The notes beneath the pieces are model-generated. The model saw only the letters and a list, made by a program, of their open reading frames with translations. It searched no databases and was not told the DNA's origin. Position numbers and translations under genes: made by a program. This document shows, one piece after another, positions 21,369 to 31,092 of a stretch of 64,000 nucleotides of DNA (the first letter of the stretch is position 1; every line of letters starts with the position of its first letter). This DNA comes from Vandammella animalimorsus. Lineage in GTDB: Bacteria; Pseudomonadota; Gammaproteobacteria; Burkholderiales; Burkholderiaceae_C. The stretch spans positions 985,642-1,049,641 of the forward strand of contig NZ_NSJB01000001.1 in NCBI RefSeq assembly GCF_002285265.1, read 5' to 3'.

Positions 21369-22592
21369 ATGCCCTTCCCTGCACGGCCAACCCCACAGCG
21401 CCACACCCGGGCTGGCCTGCGTCTGGCCTGCCAGGGCCTGCTGGCGCTTTGGCTGACAGTTGCGGCCCCACCGGCACAAGCCCTGAACGCCCCTGCGGGC
21501 TGGAGCGTGCAAGCCCAGCAGAACATGACGGCCTTCGTGCCGCCCGGCCTGGGCCAGGCGGGCCAGGGCCGCTTCGTCATGCTGCTCTCGGCGCCGCTGC
21601 CGATGCATGGCATGCCGCTGCAGGAGTGGGCCCAGCAGATGGCCGACAAGCTCTCGGGCAGCTACGGAAAGCTGCTCTCGCGCGGCAGCCCCGGCTTTCA
21701 GGCGCCGCTGTGGCGCGTGCAGCACCAGGTGCAAGTGCAAGGCCAGACGCTCAGCGCCTTCTACCATGCCTTCGTGCATGCGCCAGATCAGGCGCGCATT
21801 TCCGTCATGCTGGGCCAGCCCTCCCTGCTGGAGCAATACGCCACCGGCGGCGCGCAAATCATCGCCTCGGCGCTGCGGGAAGCGCCAGCCATCCGCATCG
21901 CGGCCCAAGCCCCTACAGCCACCGCAGCCGGTCGCCGCAATGGCAATAGCCAGATGGACCAGCAGCGCCCAGCCCAGCCGCCGCAGGCCAACCAGAGCCG
22001 CCAGGCCGCCAGCGCCCAGCTGCCCTTTGCGCCGGGCGACATCCACGCCGTGCTCAACCACAGCGAAACCAGCTACGGGGTTTATGGCCTGGAGGTGATC
22101 GAAACCACGCACGTGCTGCTGAACAATGGCCGCCTCTACACCAATGGCCAGGCCCAGGGCCAATGGCGCAAGGCCGGCAGCGGCTACCAGCAGCAGGGCC
22201 AGGGCGGCGGCTGGCAGGCCCTGCCGGGCGATGCCGTGCACGGCCTGAGCGTCCAGGCGCTGGTAGGCAGCTTCAACGCCGACCGCGGCGCCTCTTTTGG
22301 CACTACCAGCGCCGTGACGCACAACCGCCTGCGCCTGCTGGCCAATGGCCGCTTCGAGGCCGATCGCGGCTTCAGCGGCCACACCCAGATGGGCGACGCC
22401 ATCACCACTCCGCGCGCCAGCACCTCGCGCAGCCACAGCCGCCAGCGCCAGGGCAGCTGGCGGCTGCTGGGCCCGCACGTGCTGGAGCTGCGCGGCGACG
22501 ATGGCCACACGCAGCAGCTGATCGGCTATTTCACCGACGCCCAGCGCCGCTGGCTGAACCTGGGGCAAACGGCTTACCAACGCAGCCAGTAA
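21369..22592 (+). CDS. hypothetical secreted protein
   Basis: 407 aa. The signal peptide is plausible: a basic start, hydrophobic core LLALWLTVAAPPAQA and a cleavage site after AQA near residue 37. The mature part opens with LNAPAGWSVQAQQNMTAFVPPG, has a Gln/Ala-rich linker (about 185-220), then a beta-rich half with repeated NGR and GQ turns (LLNNGRLYTNGQAQGQW). The product is probably periplasmic or exported. I recognise no domain. It begins 10 bp after the DUF3567 stop and may share its transcript. Confidence 0.7.
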   Translation: MPFPARPTPQRHTRAGLRLACQGLLALWLTVAAPPAQALNAPAGWSVQAQQNMTAFVPPGLGQAGQGRFVMLLSAPLPMHGMPLQEWAQQMADKLSGSYGKLLSRGSPGFQAPLWRVQHQVQVQGQTLSAFYHAFVHAPDQARISVMLGQPSLLEQYATGGAQIIASALREAPAIRIAAQAPTATAAGRRNGNSQMDQQRPAQPPQANQSRQAASAQLPFAPGDIHAVLNHSETSYGVYGLEVIETTHVLLNNGRLYTNGQAQGQWRKAGSGYQQQGQGGGWQALPGDAVHGLSVQALVGSFNADRGASFGTTSAVTHNRLRLLANGRFEADRGFSGHTQMGDAITTPRASTSRSHSRQRQGSWRLLGPHVLELRGDDGHTQQLIGYFTDAQRRWLNLGQTAYQRSQ

Positions 22593-22646
22593 GCAGGGGG
22601 GCCTGGCCTTGGGCGGCGCGCATTCGGTGCGACAATCACGCCCCTT

Positions 22647-23504
22647 ATGAGTCACGCTTGCCCTACTTTCATCCTGACCCTCTCCTGCCCTGACCAGAAA
22701 GGGCTGGTGCATGCCGTCTCCGGCTTTTTGCTCGAGCAAGGCGGCAACATCGAGGAAGCTGCGCAGTTCAACGACCACTCCACCGGCCTGTTCTTCATGC
22801 GGCTGCAGTTTTCCGTGCAGCAACGCAGTCTGGCGCAATTGCAGGAGGCCTTGCAAAGCTTTGCCCAGCCGCTGCAAATGCGCTGGAGCCTGCACGATGC
22901 GGCCCAGCCCGTGCCCACGGTGGTGTTCGTCAGCCGCGAGGGGCATTGCCTCAACGATTTGCTGTTTCGCTGGAAAAGCGGGCTGCTGCCCATCGACATC
23001 CGCGCCATCATCAGCAACCACCGCGACTTCTACCAGCTCGCGGCCAGCTACAACGTGCCCTTTCACCACATCCCGGTCACCAAGGACAACAAGGCCCAGG
23101 CCGAGGCCCGGCAGTACGAGGTCATCCAAAGCGAACAGGCCGAGCTGGTGGTGCTGGCGCGCTACATGCAAATCCTCTCGGACGATCTGAGCCAGAAACT
23201 CGCTGGCCGCGCCATCAACATCCACCACAGCTTCCTGCCCAGCTTCAAGGGCGCCAAGCCCTACTACCAGGCGCACGACCGGGGCGTCAAACTCATCGGC
23301 GCCACGGCGCACTACGTCACCGCCGACCTGGACGAAGGCCCCATCATCGAGCAGGACGTGGCGCGCGCCTCGCACACCGACACGGTCGAGGACCTGACCG
23401 CCCGCGGGCGCGACACCGAAAGCCAGGTGCTGGCGCGCGCCGTGAAATGGCACAGCGAGCACCGCATCCTGCTCAACGGCCACAAGACGGTGGTGTTCCG
23501 CTAA
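22647..23504 (+). CDS. purU: formyltetrahydrofolate deformylase
   Basis: Hydrolyses 10-formyl-THF to THF and formate, supplying formate for PurT and balancing one-carbon pools. 285 aa, two domains: an N-terminal ACT regulatory domain (about 5-85, starting FILTLSCPDQKGLVHAVSGF) and a formyltransferase-like catalytic domain. The latter has NIHHSFLPSF, ATAHYVTADLDEGPIIEQDV and the closing DTESQVLARAVKWH. The catalytic Asn/His/Asp set is therefore present. Length agrees with E. coli PurU (280 aa). ubiA follows after 15 bp. Confidence 0.95.
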   Translation: MSHACPTFILTLSCPDQKGLVHAVSGFLLEQGGNIEEAAQFNDHSTGLFFMRLQFSVQQRSLAQLQEALQSFAQPLQMRWSLHDAAQPVPTVVFVSREGHCLNDLLFRWKSGLLPIDIRAIISNHRDFYQLAASYNVPFHHIPVTKDNKAQAEARQYEVIQSEQAELVVLARYMQILSDDLSQKLAGRAINIHHSFLPSFKGAKPYYQAHDRGVKLIGATAHYVTADLDEGPIIEQDVARASHTDTVEDLTARGRDTESQVLARAVKWHSEHRILLNGHKTVVFR

Positions 23505-23519
23505 GGCCCAGCCCCTGCC

Positions 23520-24419
23520 ATGCACGCCGAGCCCCGCCCTCCCGCCGCGCCGATCGACCTGGCGCAGCGGCTGCGCAACTACCTGGACCTGATCCGCTGG
23601 AACCGCCCGGCGGGCTGGCTGCTGTTGCTGTGGCCCACGCTCAGCGCGCTGTGGATTGCCGCGCAAGGCTTTCCCGGCTGGCATTTGCTGCTGGTGTTCA
23701 CGCTGGGCACCATCCTGATGCGCAGCGCCGGCTGCTGCGTCAACGACATTGCCGACCGGAAATTCGACCGCCACGTCAAGCGCACCTCGCAGCGCCCCAT
23801 CACCACCGGGCGCACCAGCGTGCGCGAAGCGCTGGCCGTGGCGCTGGTGCTGACTCTGCTGGCCTTCGCGCTGGTGCTCAGCACCAATGCGCTGACGATT
23901 GCCTGCTCGGTCTTTGCCGTGGCCATCACCGTCTTCTACCCCTACACCAAGCGCTTTTTCTCCATGCCGCAGGCCGTGCTCGGCGTGGCCTTCAGCTTCG
24001 GCATCCCCATGGCGTTCGCTGCCGTGCAGGCGCGCATCCCGGCTGCGGCCTGGTGGCTGCTGCTGGGCAATTTGTGCTGGGTCATCGCCTACGACACCGA
24101 GTACGCCATGGTCGATCGCGACGACGACCTGCGCCTGGGCATGAAGACCTCGGCCATCACCCTGGGCCGCTGGGACGTGGCCGCCATCTTGCTGTGCTAT
24201 GGCCTGTTTCTGGCCTGCTGGGCCTGGGTGCTGCGCCCGCAGGCGCTGGGCTGGCCCTGGCACTTGGCTTTGGCGCTGGCGGCTGCGCAGGTGCTCTGGC
24301 ATGGCTGGCTGATCCGCCTGCGCCGCCGCGAGGACTGCTTTCGCGCCTTCACGCAAAACCACTGGCTGGGCCTGACGCTGCTGATCGGCATCGCGCTGGG
24401 CTACGCCCTGAAGGCTTGA
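23520..24419 (+). CDS. ubiA: 4-hydroxybenzoate octaprenyltransferase
   Basis: Inner-membrane prenyltransferase of ubiquinone synthesis, 299 aa with eight or nine hydrophobic segments. Both aspartate-rich motifs are visible: [19 protein letters not shown] (about residues 78-96) and [12 protein letters not shown] (about 193-204). [21 protein letters not shown] at the start is typical of bacterial UbiA. It is immediately downstream of purU and 16 bp upstream of the cytochrome b561 gene, a likely co-transcribed run without metabolic logic. Confidence 0.95.
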   Translation: MHAEPRPPAAPIDLAQRLRNYLDLIRWNRPAGWLLLLWPTLSALWIAAQGFPGWHLLLVFTLGTILMRSAGCCVNDIADRKFDRHVKRTSQRPITTGRTSVREALAVALVLTLLAFALVLSTNALTIACSVFAVAITVFYPYTKRFFSMPQAVLGVAFSFGIPMAFAAVQARIPAAAWWLLLGNLCWVIAYDTEYAMVDRDDDLRLGMKTSAITLGRWDVAAILLCYGLFLACWAWVLRPQALGWPWHLALALAAAQVLWHGWLIRLRRREDCFRAFTQNHWLGLTLLIGIALGYALKA

Positions 24420-24435
24420 CCGCCCAGGCAACGCC

Positions 24436-25071
24436 ATGCCTGCACCGAACCTTCGCCGCAGCCACTTGAGCGCCGCCCCGGCCGCCCTGCCCTGGCGCGA
24501 CAACCCGCTGCGCTTTGGCCGCATCAGCCGGCTGCTGCACTGGGCCATGGCGCTGCTGCTGGCCTGGCAGTTCGTCGGCATGGCGCTCAAGCTGGCTTTT
24601 GATCTAAGCCCGCGCGACTCCTGGCTGGTGGGCACGCACAACCACGTGGGCATGGTGCTGTGGCTGCTGGCCGTGCTGCGCGCCCTCTGGGCGCTGGCGC
24701 AATGGCCGCGGCGCCCGGCCTACGGCCCAGGCCTCATCGCCCAGTGCGCGCGCGCCGGGCATGGGCTGCTGTACCTGCTCATGCTGCTGGTGCCCACGCT
24801 GGCGCTGCTGCGCCTGTATGCCTCGGGCCGGGCCTTTGCGCTGTTCGGGCAGTGGCCAATCTTTGGTGCCTCAACGCCCAATCAGGCCCTGGTGCAGGCC
24901 ATCAACGCCCCGCGCGACAGCCTGGGCGCCAGCTGGCATGGGCTGCTGGGCTGGCTGCTGCTGGCCGTGATTGCCGGGCACATCGCCATGGTGCTGGTGC
25001 ACCATTTCATCTGGCGCGACGACACGGCGCGCCGCATGCTGGGCCGCCGCGGCCCTGCCTCTACGGACTAG
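24436..25071 (+). CDS. cytochrome b561 family protein
   Basis: Inner-membrane di-heme b-type cytochrome, 211 aa, four transmembrane helices. Candidate heme histidines occur in ISRLLHWAMAL (helix 1), GTHNHVGM (helix 2), RAGHGLLYLLML (helix 3) and AGHIAMVLVHHFIWRDD (helix 4). The CybB family moves electrons between quinones and a partner; the partner is not encoded nearby. Start at ATG 24436. The gene ends directly at the boundary of a decayed insertion sequence. Confidence 0.85.
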   Translation: MPAPNLRRSHLSAAPAALPWRDNPLRFGRISRLLHWAMALLLAWQFVGMALKLAFDLSPRDSWLVGTHNHVGMVLWLLAVLRALWALAQWPRRPAYGPGLIAQCARAGHGLLYLLMLLVPTLALLRLYASGRAFALFGQWPIFGASTPNQALVQAINAPRDSLGASWHGLLGWLLLAVIAGHIAMVLVHHFIWRDDTARRMLGRRGPASTD

Positions 25072-25076
25072 GCGCA

Positions 25077-25570
25077 CTGATGCGGGCAAGATCGAACGCG
25101 CTGCGGCCCTGCGGCGCACACGAGGGCTGACCTGCGCACGGATTGCCGAGCGCTTGGGCTTATCCCAAAGCACCGTGGCACGCGCCTGCCAAGCCGCAGG
25201 CTTGGCCCGCTCGCCGCCCTTGCAAGAAGCACCGCCCGTGTGCCGTTACTGCCGCAGCCCATGGCGTGAAGATCGAGCGGATGATGACCGACAATGGAGT
25301 CGCCTGCCGATCACGGCGCTTTGTCAGGCTGCGGCAGCGGCTGAAGATCAAGCACCTTCGCAGCAAACCCTGTACGCCGCGCACCCATGGCAAGGCCAAG
25401 CGCTTCATCCAGACACTGCTGCGCGAATGGGCTGATGCGTATCGCTTATGCATATCGGTATCCCAGCTCAGCTGCATCGTGCGGCTGAGCTGGCGCCCCG
25501 GATGCATCATGACAACTTCCATCGCCCTCACTCGGCCACAGGGCCACAGGGCCACAGAGCACTTGCCACC
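25077..25570 (+). pseudogene. decayed IS481-family transposase
   Basis: Three pieces in different frames. An N-terminal helix-turn-helix (LTCARIAERLGLSQSTVARA, about 25130-25200) is joined after a large internal deletion to the end of the rve catalytic domain (VKIERMMTDNG and HGKAKRFIQTLLREWADA, about 25265-25440). A final HDNFHRPHS piece near 25515 is shifted again. Two of the three acidic residues of the DDE triad are lost with the deletion, so it cannot be active. It fills the 580-bp gap between the cytochrome b561 gene and the FAD oxidase. Confidence 0.85.
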
Positions 25571-25651
25571 TGCTACCCGGCTGGGCTCTGCGGGCAACAA
25601 CGTGTTGAGAGACTCCACCTCGCTTTACCGCACAGAAAGGACACGCGCGCC

Positions 25652-27106
25652 ATGACCACCGAATCCCTGCTCCATCTGTTGCGCCAGACTGTGGGCGACG
25701 CCCACGTGCTCACCGGCGCGGGGCTGGAGCGCTACGAGCGCGACTGGCAGCAGCGCGTGCATGGCAAGGCCCTGGCCGTGGTGCGCCCGGCCAGCACGGC
25801 CGAGGCGGCCGCCGTGCTGGCTGCCTGCGCCCAGGCGCGGGTGGCGGTGGTGCCCCAGGGCGGCAACACCGGGCTGGTGGCCGGCGGCGTGCCCGATGCC
25901 TCGGGCACGCAAGTGGTGTTGAGCCTGCAACGCATGCAGGCGGTGCGCGCCATCGATGCGCACAACATGACCATGACGGTCGAGGCCGGCTGCACGCTGC
26001 AGCAGGTGCAACAGGCTGCCGCCCAGGCCGGCCTGCTGTTCCCGCTCAGCCTGGGCTCGGAGGGCAGCTGCACCATCGGCGGCAACCTGGCCACCAACGC
26101 CGGCGGCACGCAAGTGGTGCGCTACGGCAATGCGCGCGAGCTGTGCCTGGGGCTGGAAGTCGTCACCGCCCAGGGCCAGATCTGGGAGGGGCTGTCGGGC
26201 CTGCGCAAGGACAACACCGGCTACGACCTGCGCGATTTGTTCATCGGCAGCGAAGGCACGTTGGGCGTGATCACCGCCGCCACGCTGCGCCTGTACCCGC
26301 AGCCGGTGGCGCAGCTGACGGCCTGGGTGGCGCTGCCCGATCTGCAGCAGGCCAGCGCCTTGCTGCAACTGGCGCGCCAGCAGCTCGATGCGGGCCTGAG
26401 CGGCTTTGAGGTCATGAACCAGCTTGCGCTGAGCCTGGTGGCCAAGCACCTGCCGCAGCTGCGCCCGCCGATGTGGCAAAGCCAGCCTTGGTGCGTGCTG
26501 CTGGAGCTCTCGGACAGCCAGTCCGAGCAGCACGCCCGCGAGCGTTTGGAGCGCCTGCTGGAAGCGGCGCTGCAGCAGGGCCTGATCAGCGACGCCATCG
26601 TCGCCGCCAGCGTCCAGCAGGCCCAGGCGCTGTGGCACGTGCGCGAGGGCATCACCCTGGCGCAGGCCCAGGAGGGGCAGAACCTCAAGCACGACGTGTC
26701 GATCGCCATCTCCGCCATCCCGCAGTTCGTGCAGCAGGCCAATGCCGCGCTGCTGCAGGCCTGGCCCGACGTGCGCATCCTCACCTACGGCCACCTGGGC
26801 GATGGCAATCTGCACTACAACGTGCAGCACCCGCAGGGCCAGACGCCGGCGCAGTTCAACGCCCGCCACGGCCAGGCGATTTCCGAGACGGTGTACGCGC
26901 TGGTGCGGCGCTTTGGCGGCTCCATCTCGGCCGAGCACGGCATCGGCGCCCTCAAGCGCGATACGCTGCCCCAATACAAATCCCCCGTGGCGCTGCAGCT
27001 CATGCGGGCCATCAAGCAGGCGCTCGATCCGCAGGCGCTCATGAACCCGGGCAAGGTGCTGGCCGCCCTGCCTGCCCAGCCAGGCGCCCAAGGCGGTGCA
27101 GAATAG
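25652..27106 (+). CDS. FAD-linked oxidase (D-2-hydroxyacid/glycolate dehydrogenase, GlcD-like)
   Basis: 484 aa flavoprotein with a PCMH-type FAD-binding domain (about 40-220) and an FAD-oxidase C-terminal domain. Motifs: VVPQGGNTGLVAGGVPD, LGSEGSCTIGGNLATNAGGTQ, GYDLRDLFIGSEGTLGVIT, and near the end HLGDGNLHYNV (metal ligands) and SISAEHGIGALKRD. Family members oxidise D-lactate, D-2-hydroxyglutarate or glycolate. A single-gene setting and this length favour a D-2-hydroxyglutarate or D-lactate type, but substrate is not decidable here. Start ATG 25652 has GAAAGGA upstream. Confidence 0.88.
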   Translation: MTTESLLHLLRQTVGDAHVLTGAGLERYERDWQQRVHGKALAVVRPASTAEAAAVLAACAQARVAVVPQGGNTGLVAGGVPDASGTQVVLSLQRMQAVRAIDAHNMTMTVEAGCTLQQVQQAAAQAGLLFPLSLGSEGSCTIGGNLATNAGGTQVVRYGNARELCLGLEVVTAQGQIWEGLSGLRKDNTGYDLRDLFIGSEGTLGVITAATLRLYPQPVAQLTAWVALPDLQQASALLQLARQQLDAGLSGFEVMNQLALSLVAKHLPQLRPPMWQSQPWCVLLELSDSQSEQHARERLERLLEAALQQGLISDAIVAASVQQAQALWHVREGITLAQAQEGQNLKHDVSIAISAIPQFVQQANAALLQAWPDVRILTYGHLGDGNLHYNVQHPQGQTPAQFNARHGQAISETVYALVRRFGGSISAEHGIGALKRDTLPQYKSPVALQLMRAIKQALDPQALMNPGKVLAALPAQPGAQGGAE

Positions 27107-27180
27107 CGCTTGCCGAAAAGAACGGCCCTGCAGGCGCAGCGCCGGCCAATGAACCATTGACTGTTTTGGGAGAAACGACC

Positions 27181-27903
27181 ATGAAAAAAAGCCTGTATGC
27201 CATGAAACCGCGCGCCGCCCTGGCCGCCGCGCTGGCTGCCGCCCTGCCGCTGCTGGTGGCCTGCCAGAGCAACCCGGCCACCTCCAGCGCGCAAGAGCTG
27301 GAGGCCAAGACCCAGGCGCTGGCCTCGCCGGTGCCGGTGCTGGCGCTGGACGCCAAGGGCCAGGCCATCATTGCCTACTTCGGCGCGGCCGACACGCCCC
27401 AGGAAGGCCAGCTGATGCAAGCGCCGCAGGAGCGCGGCTTCTACCGCGTCTACCTGGGCAAGAACAACGCCGGCCAGCACCTGATTCAGGACAAGTACCA
27501 GTCCAACGGCGCCGCGCAGACGGACGCTTTTGCCGTCGAGGCCAACGCCAATTTGCAGGAGTGGGAAGTCATCGCCCAGGATGGCGAGATCGTCTACTAC
27601 CGCCCCAGCGGCGAAGTGCGCGGGCGCACCGGCTACCGCGGCGGCCAATTGCACGGGCGCGATGTGTACTACAACAACGATGGCTCCGAGCGCTCGCTGT
27701 TCAGCTGGCGCGATGGCCTGCTCGAAGGGCCCTTCTTCGCGCGCGAGCCCGGCACGCAGCGCAGCGTCAGCGGCATGGCGCAAAACGATGAAATCGTCGA
27801 CATCGGCGGCACGGATGCCCAGGGCGCGCCCCTGACGCCCGAACAGGCGCTGGATCTGCTCGAGACCTCGCTGCACGAGTGGCACAAGGACATCTTCGAG
27901 TAA
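27181..27903 (+). CDS. hypothetical lipoprotein with MORN-like/YwqK-type repeats
   Basis: 240 aa. Lipoprotein signal with lipobox LVAC and lipidation at C28. The mature part has a short low-complexity start, then beta-hairpin repeats of the kind seen in YwqK/MORN-variant proteins (IVYYRPSGEVRGRTGYRGGQLHGRDVYYNNDGS, here as short blocks at about 150-190). A Glu-rich end closes LHEWHKDIFE. It is probably anchored in the outer or inner membrane. Function unknown. Confidence 0.7.
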   Translation: MKKSLYAMKPRAALAAALAAALPLLVACQSNPATSSAQELEAKTQALASPVPVLALDAKGQAIIAYFGAADTPQEGQLMQAPQERGFYRVYLGKNNAGQHLIQDKYQSNGAAQTDAFAVEANANLQEWEVIAQDGEIVYYRPSGEVRGRTGYRGGQLHGRDVYYNNDGSERSLFSWRDGLLEGPFFAREPGTQRSVSGMAQNDEIVDIGGTDAQGAPLTPEQALDLLETSLHEWHKDIFE

Positions 27904-27918
27904 CCCGCCCCAGCACCA

Positions 27919-27960
27919 CATCACGCAGGCACGGCCCAGCGCGCGCGTGCCGGCGTGATG
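27919..27960. other. long imperfect stem-loop between lipoprotein gene and trpB
   Basis: CATCACGC (27919-27926) pairs with GCGTGATG (27953-27960); after one A/G mismatch GGCACG (27928-27933) pairs with CGTGCC (27946-27951). No T-run follows, so it is either a processing or attenuation element or chance in GC-rich DNA. Confidence 0.5.
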
Positions 27961-28009
27961 TTCTGATGGCCCTGCGCCATCCGCACGCATTGACTGAGAA
28001 AAGGCAGCC

Positions 28010-29221
28010 ATGAATTCGCCCACCCCGACCTTCGCCCCCATGCCCGATGCCCAGGGCTTCTTCGGCCCCTATGGCGGCCAGTTCATCCCGCCGGCGCTCA
28101 AGCAGGCCATGGACGAAATCGACCGGGCCTATGAAGACATCCGCCAGCGCGAGGATTTCCAGCAGGAGCTCGCCGAGCTGTTTGCCGATTACGTGGGCCG
28201 CCCCAGCCCGATCTTCCACGCCAAGCGCCTGTCGGCGCAGCTGGGCGGCGCGCAAATCCACTTGAAGCGCGAAGACCTCAACCACACCGGCGCGCACAAG
28301 ATCAATCACTGCCTGGGCGAGGCGCTGCTGGCGCGCTTCATGGGCAAGAAAAAGGTGATTGCCGAAACCGGCGCGGGCCAGCATGGCGTGGCGCTGGCCA
28401 CTGCCTGCGCCATGGTCGGCATCCCCTGCGAGATCCACATGGGGCAGGTGGATGTGGAAAAAGAGCACCCCAATGTCACCAAGATGCGCATCCTCGGCTG
28501 CAAGCTGGTGCCGGTGACACGTGGCGCAGCCACCCTGAAGGAGGCCGTGGACAGCGCCTTCGAGGAATACCTGAAGAACCCGCAGGACTACCTGTACGCC
28601 ATCGGCTCGGTGGTCGGGCCGCATCCGTTCCCGAAGATGGTGCGCGATTTCCAGGCCATCATCGGCCGCGAGGCGCGTGCGCAGTTCCTGGCCAAACATG
28701 GCCGCCTGCCCGACTTTGTCACCGCCTGCGTGGGCGGCGGCTCCAACGCCATCGGCATGTTCACCGCCTTTTTGGACGATGCCGATGTGCAGCTGGTGGG
28801 CGTCGAGCCCGCTGGCGAGGGGCTGGACAAACCCGGCCGCCACTCGGCCACGCTCACGCGCGGCCATCCGGGGCAAATCCACGGCATGGCCTGCTATGTG
28901 CTGGAAGAGGCCGAGGGCGTGCCAGCGGCCGTGCATTCCATCGCATCCGGGCTGGACTATCCGGGCGTTGGCCCGCAGCACAGCTACCTCAAGGACATTG
29001 GCCGGGTGCAGTACCAGACCGCCAGCGATGAGGAAGCGCTGCAGGCCTTCATGACCCTGTCGCGGGTCGAGGGCATCATCCCGGCGCTGGAAAGCGCGCA
29101 CGCAGTGGCCTGGGCCATGCGCAGTGCGGCCACGCTGCCTGCCGATCGGCACATCCTGGTCAACCTCTCCGGGCGCGGCGACAAGGATGCCGACTATGTG
29201 GCCGACAAGCTCGGGCTGTGA
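28010..29221 (+). CDS. trpB: tryptophan synthase beta chain, stand-alone copy
   Basis: PLP enzyme condensing indole with L-serine, 403 aa. The PLP lysine is K97 in NHTGAHKIN, the catalytic glutamate E119 in ETGAGQHG, and the phosphate loop is [24 protein letters not shown] replaces the usual FGxFGGRYVPETL. Neither trpA nor trpF is in the window, whereas Burkholderiales normally carry trpF-trpB-trpA together. This is therefore probably an extra beta chain working on free indole, or a TrpB-like enzyme with another nucleophile. Regulation is not evident. A strong terminator follows. Confidence 0.85.
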   Translation: MNSPTPTFAPMPDAQGFFGPYGGQFIPPALKQAMDEIDRAYEDIRQREDFQQELAELFADYVGRPSPIFHAKRLSAQLGGAQIHLKREDLNHTGAHKINHCLGEALLARFMGKKKVIAETGAGQHGVALATACAMVGIPCEIHMGQVDVEKEHPNVTKMRILGCKLVPVTRGAATLKEAVDSAFEEYLKNPQDYLYAIGSVVGPHPFPKMVRDFQAIIGREARAQFLAKHGRLPDFVTACVGGGSNAIGMFTAFLDDADVQLVGVEPAGEGLDKPGRHSATLTRGHPGQIHGMACYVLEEAEGVPAAVHSIASGLDYPGVGPQHSYLKDIGRVQYQTASDEEALQAFMTLSRVEGIIPALESAHAVAWAMRSAATLPADRHILVNLSGRGDKDADYVADKLGL

Positions 29222-29260
29222 CTTGCATCACACTTTGGGCCTGACGCCATGAACCCGCCC

Positions 29261-29298
29261 GCGCGGCCGCTGAACACACAGCGGCCGCGCATTTTTTG
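29261..29298 (+). terminator. Rho-independent terminator of trpB
   Basis: Perfect 12-bp stem GCGCGGCCGCTG (29261-29272) with CAGCGGCCGCGC (29279-29290), loop AACACA, followed by ATTTTTTG. Confidence 0.9.
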
Positions 29299-29463
29299 CC
29301 TGCCTGACGAGCATGGCCGCGCGCAGAAACTGCGCAGCCCGCTCAACAACCCTGCCCCTGGCCACGCCCGGCACTTAGAGTGTGTTGTGCACATACCCAC
29401 AACCACAGCGCCGCCAGCGCAGCCGGCAGCAGCGTGCGCCACCGGCACAGACAAGGAGGATTC

Positions 29464-31017
29464 ATGACCACAGCCCATGCCGCCCAGGCCCCTGCCCCTA
29501 CGCCGCCTGGCAGCAAATCCCCCATCCCCATCGGCCTGTTGGCCGCGCTGGCGGCGCTGCTGCTGGTGTTGGCCCTGCCCACGCCCGAGGGGCTGTCCAC
29601 TGCCGGGCACCGCATGCTGGCCGTGTTGCTGTTTGCCGTGGTGGTCTGGGTCAGCGAAAGCGTGAGCTACGAAGTCAGCTGCATCGGCATCGTGGCGCTG
29701 ATTGCGCTGCTGGTGGGCTTCTCGCCACAGGTCAAGCTCGATGCGGCCAAGGCCTTCATCGCGCAGGATCCGGCCCAGCTGATCACCACCAGCAAGGCCA
29801 TGGGCATGGCGCTGGCCGGTTTTGCCAGCCCGGCCTGGGCGTTGGTGGCCGGCGCCACCTTTCTGGCCGCGGCCATGAGCCACACCGGGCTGGACCGGCG
29901 CATTGCCTTGCTCATCCTCAACATCGTGGGCACCAGCACGCGGCGCATCTTGCTGGGCGTGATCGCGGTGACCATCGTGCTGAGCCTGCTCGTGCCCAGC
30001 GCCACGGCGCGCGTGGCCTGCATCGTGCCCATCATGAGCGGCATCGTGGCCGCCTATGGGGTGGACAAGCGCTCGCGCATTGCCGTGGGCATCTTCATCA
30101 TGGTGGCGCAGGCCACCAGCGTCTGGAACGTGGCCATCCAGACAGCGGCGGCGCAAAACCTGCTGACCATCGGCTTCATGCAAACGCACATCGGCCAGCA
30201 GGTCTCGTGGTTCGACTGGCTGATTGCCGGCGGGCCCTGGTCGATCGCCATGTCGGTGGTGCTGTACTTCACCGTGCTCAAGTTCATGCCGCCCGAGGCC
30301 GATGAGATCCCCGGCGGCAAGCAGGCCATCGCCCACGAGCTGCAGGCCCTGGGCCCCATGCCTGGCAACCAGCTGCGCCTGCTGCTGACCATGCTGGCGC
30401 TGCTGTTCTTCTGGGCCACCGGAGGCGGGCTGCTGCACCGCATCGACACCACCACCGTCACCGCCGTGGGCCTGACGCTGCTGCTGCTGCCGGGCATCGG
30501 CGTGATCCACTGGAAGGAGGTGCAAAAGCGCGCCCCCTGGGGCACGATCTTGGTGTTCGGCGTGGGCATCAGCCTGGGCACGGCGCTGCTCAACACCGGC
30601 GCGGGCCGCTGGCTGGGCGACTGGGTGGTGCGCGCCGCCGGGCTGCAAAGCCTCTCGCCGTTCATGATCTTTGCCATCCTGGCGGCGTTTCTGATCCTCA
30701 TCCACCTGGGCTTTGCCAGCGCCACGGCCATGGCCTCGTTGTTCATGCCGATCATGATCGTCATGTTCCACACCATCGGCCAGGACAACGCCGCCCTCAC
30801 GCCGCAGGTGCAACTGGGCCTGTCGATGCTGCTGGGCTTTGTCATCAGCTACGGCTTCATCCTGCCCATCAACGCGCCGCAGAACATGGTCTGCCTGGGC
30901 ACGGAGACCTTCACTGCCAAGGAGTTCGCCCAGGTCGGCATCGTGCTGACCATCGTCGGCTACCTGCTGATGCTGCTCATGGCGCTGAGCTACTGGCCAC
31001 TGCTGGGCTGGCTGTAA
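29464..31017 (+). CDS. DASS/SLC13-family anion transporter
   Basis: Inner-membrane carrier, 517 aa with about 12-13 hydrophobic segments, of the divalent anion:sodium symporter family (dicarboxylates, citrate or sulfate). Helix-hairpin signatures are recognisable: SATARVACIVPIMSGIVAA in the first half and GYGFILPINAPQNMV-type (SYGFILPINAPQNM) in the second. Start ATG 29464 is secured by AAGGAGGA three bases upstream; the first 25 residues are a Pro/Ala-rich cytoplasmic lead. Substrate cannot be read from sequence. It is a single gene between terminators. Confidence 0.85.
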   Translation: MTTAHAAQAPAPTPPGSKSPIPIGLLAALAALLLVLALPTPEGLSTAGHRMLAVLLFAVVVWVSESVSYEVSCIGIVALIALLVGFSPQVKLDAAKAFIAQDPAQLITTSKAMGMALAGFASPAWALVAGATFLAAAMSHTGLDRRIALLILNIVGTSTRRILLGVIAVTIVLSLLVPSATARVACIVPIMSGIVAAYGVDKRSRIAVGIFIMVAQATSVWNVAIQTAAAQNLLTIGFMQTHIGQQVSWFDWLIAGGPWSIAMSVVLYFTVLKFMPPEADEIPGGKQAIAHELQALGPMPGNQLRLLLTMLALLFFWATGGGLLHRIDTTTVTAVGLTLLLLPGIGVIHWKEVQKRAPWGTILVFGVGISLGTALLNTGAGRWLGDWVVRAAGLQSLSPFMIFAILAAFLILIHLGFASATAMASLFMPIMIVMFHTIGQDNAALTPQVQLGLSMLLGFVISYGFILPINAPQNMVCLGTETFTAKEFAQVGIVLTIVGYLLMLLMALSYWPLLGWL

Positions 31018-31092
31018 GCGGCCGCGCCGACGCAGACGAGCCCAAGCCGCGCCGCGCTGCCACGCCAGGCGCGGCACTTTTGCCGCCCGGCC

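Noticed and set aside
20562..24653. A 1363-codon open frame on the minus strand opposite DUF1854, purU and ubiA.
   Set aside because: It is an antisense shadow created by GC-rich third positions; the plus strand carries complete, recognisable proteins across the whole stretch.
25530..25560. Tandem GGCCACAG repeat, three copies.
   Set aside because: Short and inside a decayed transposase; probably slippage with no function.
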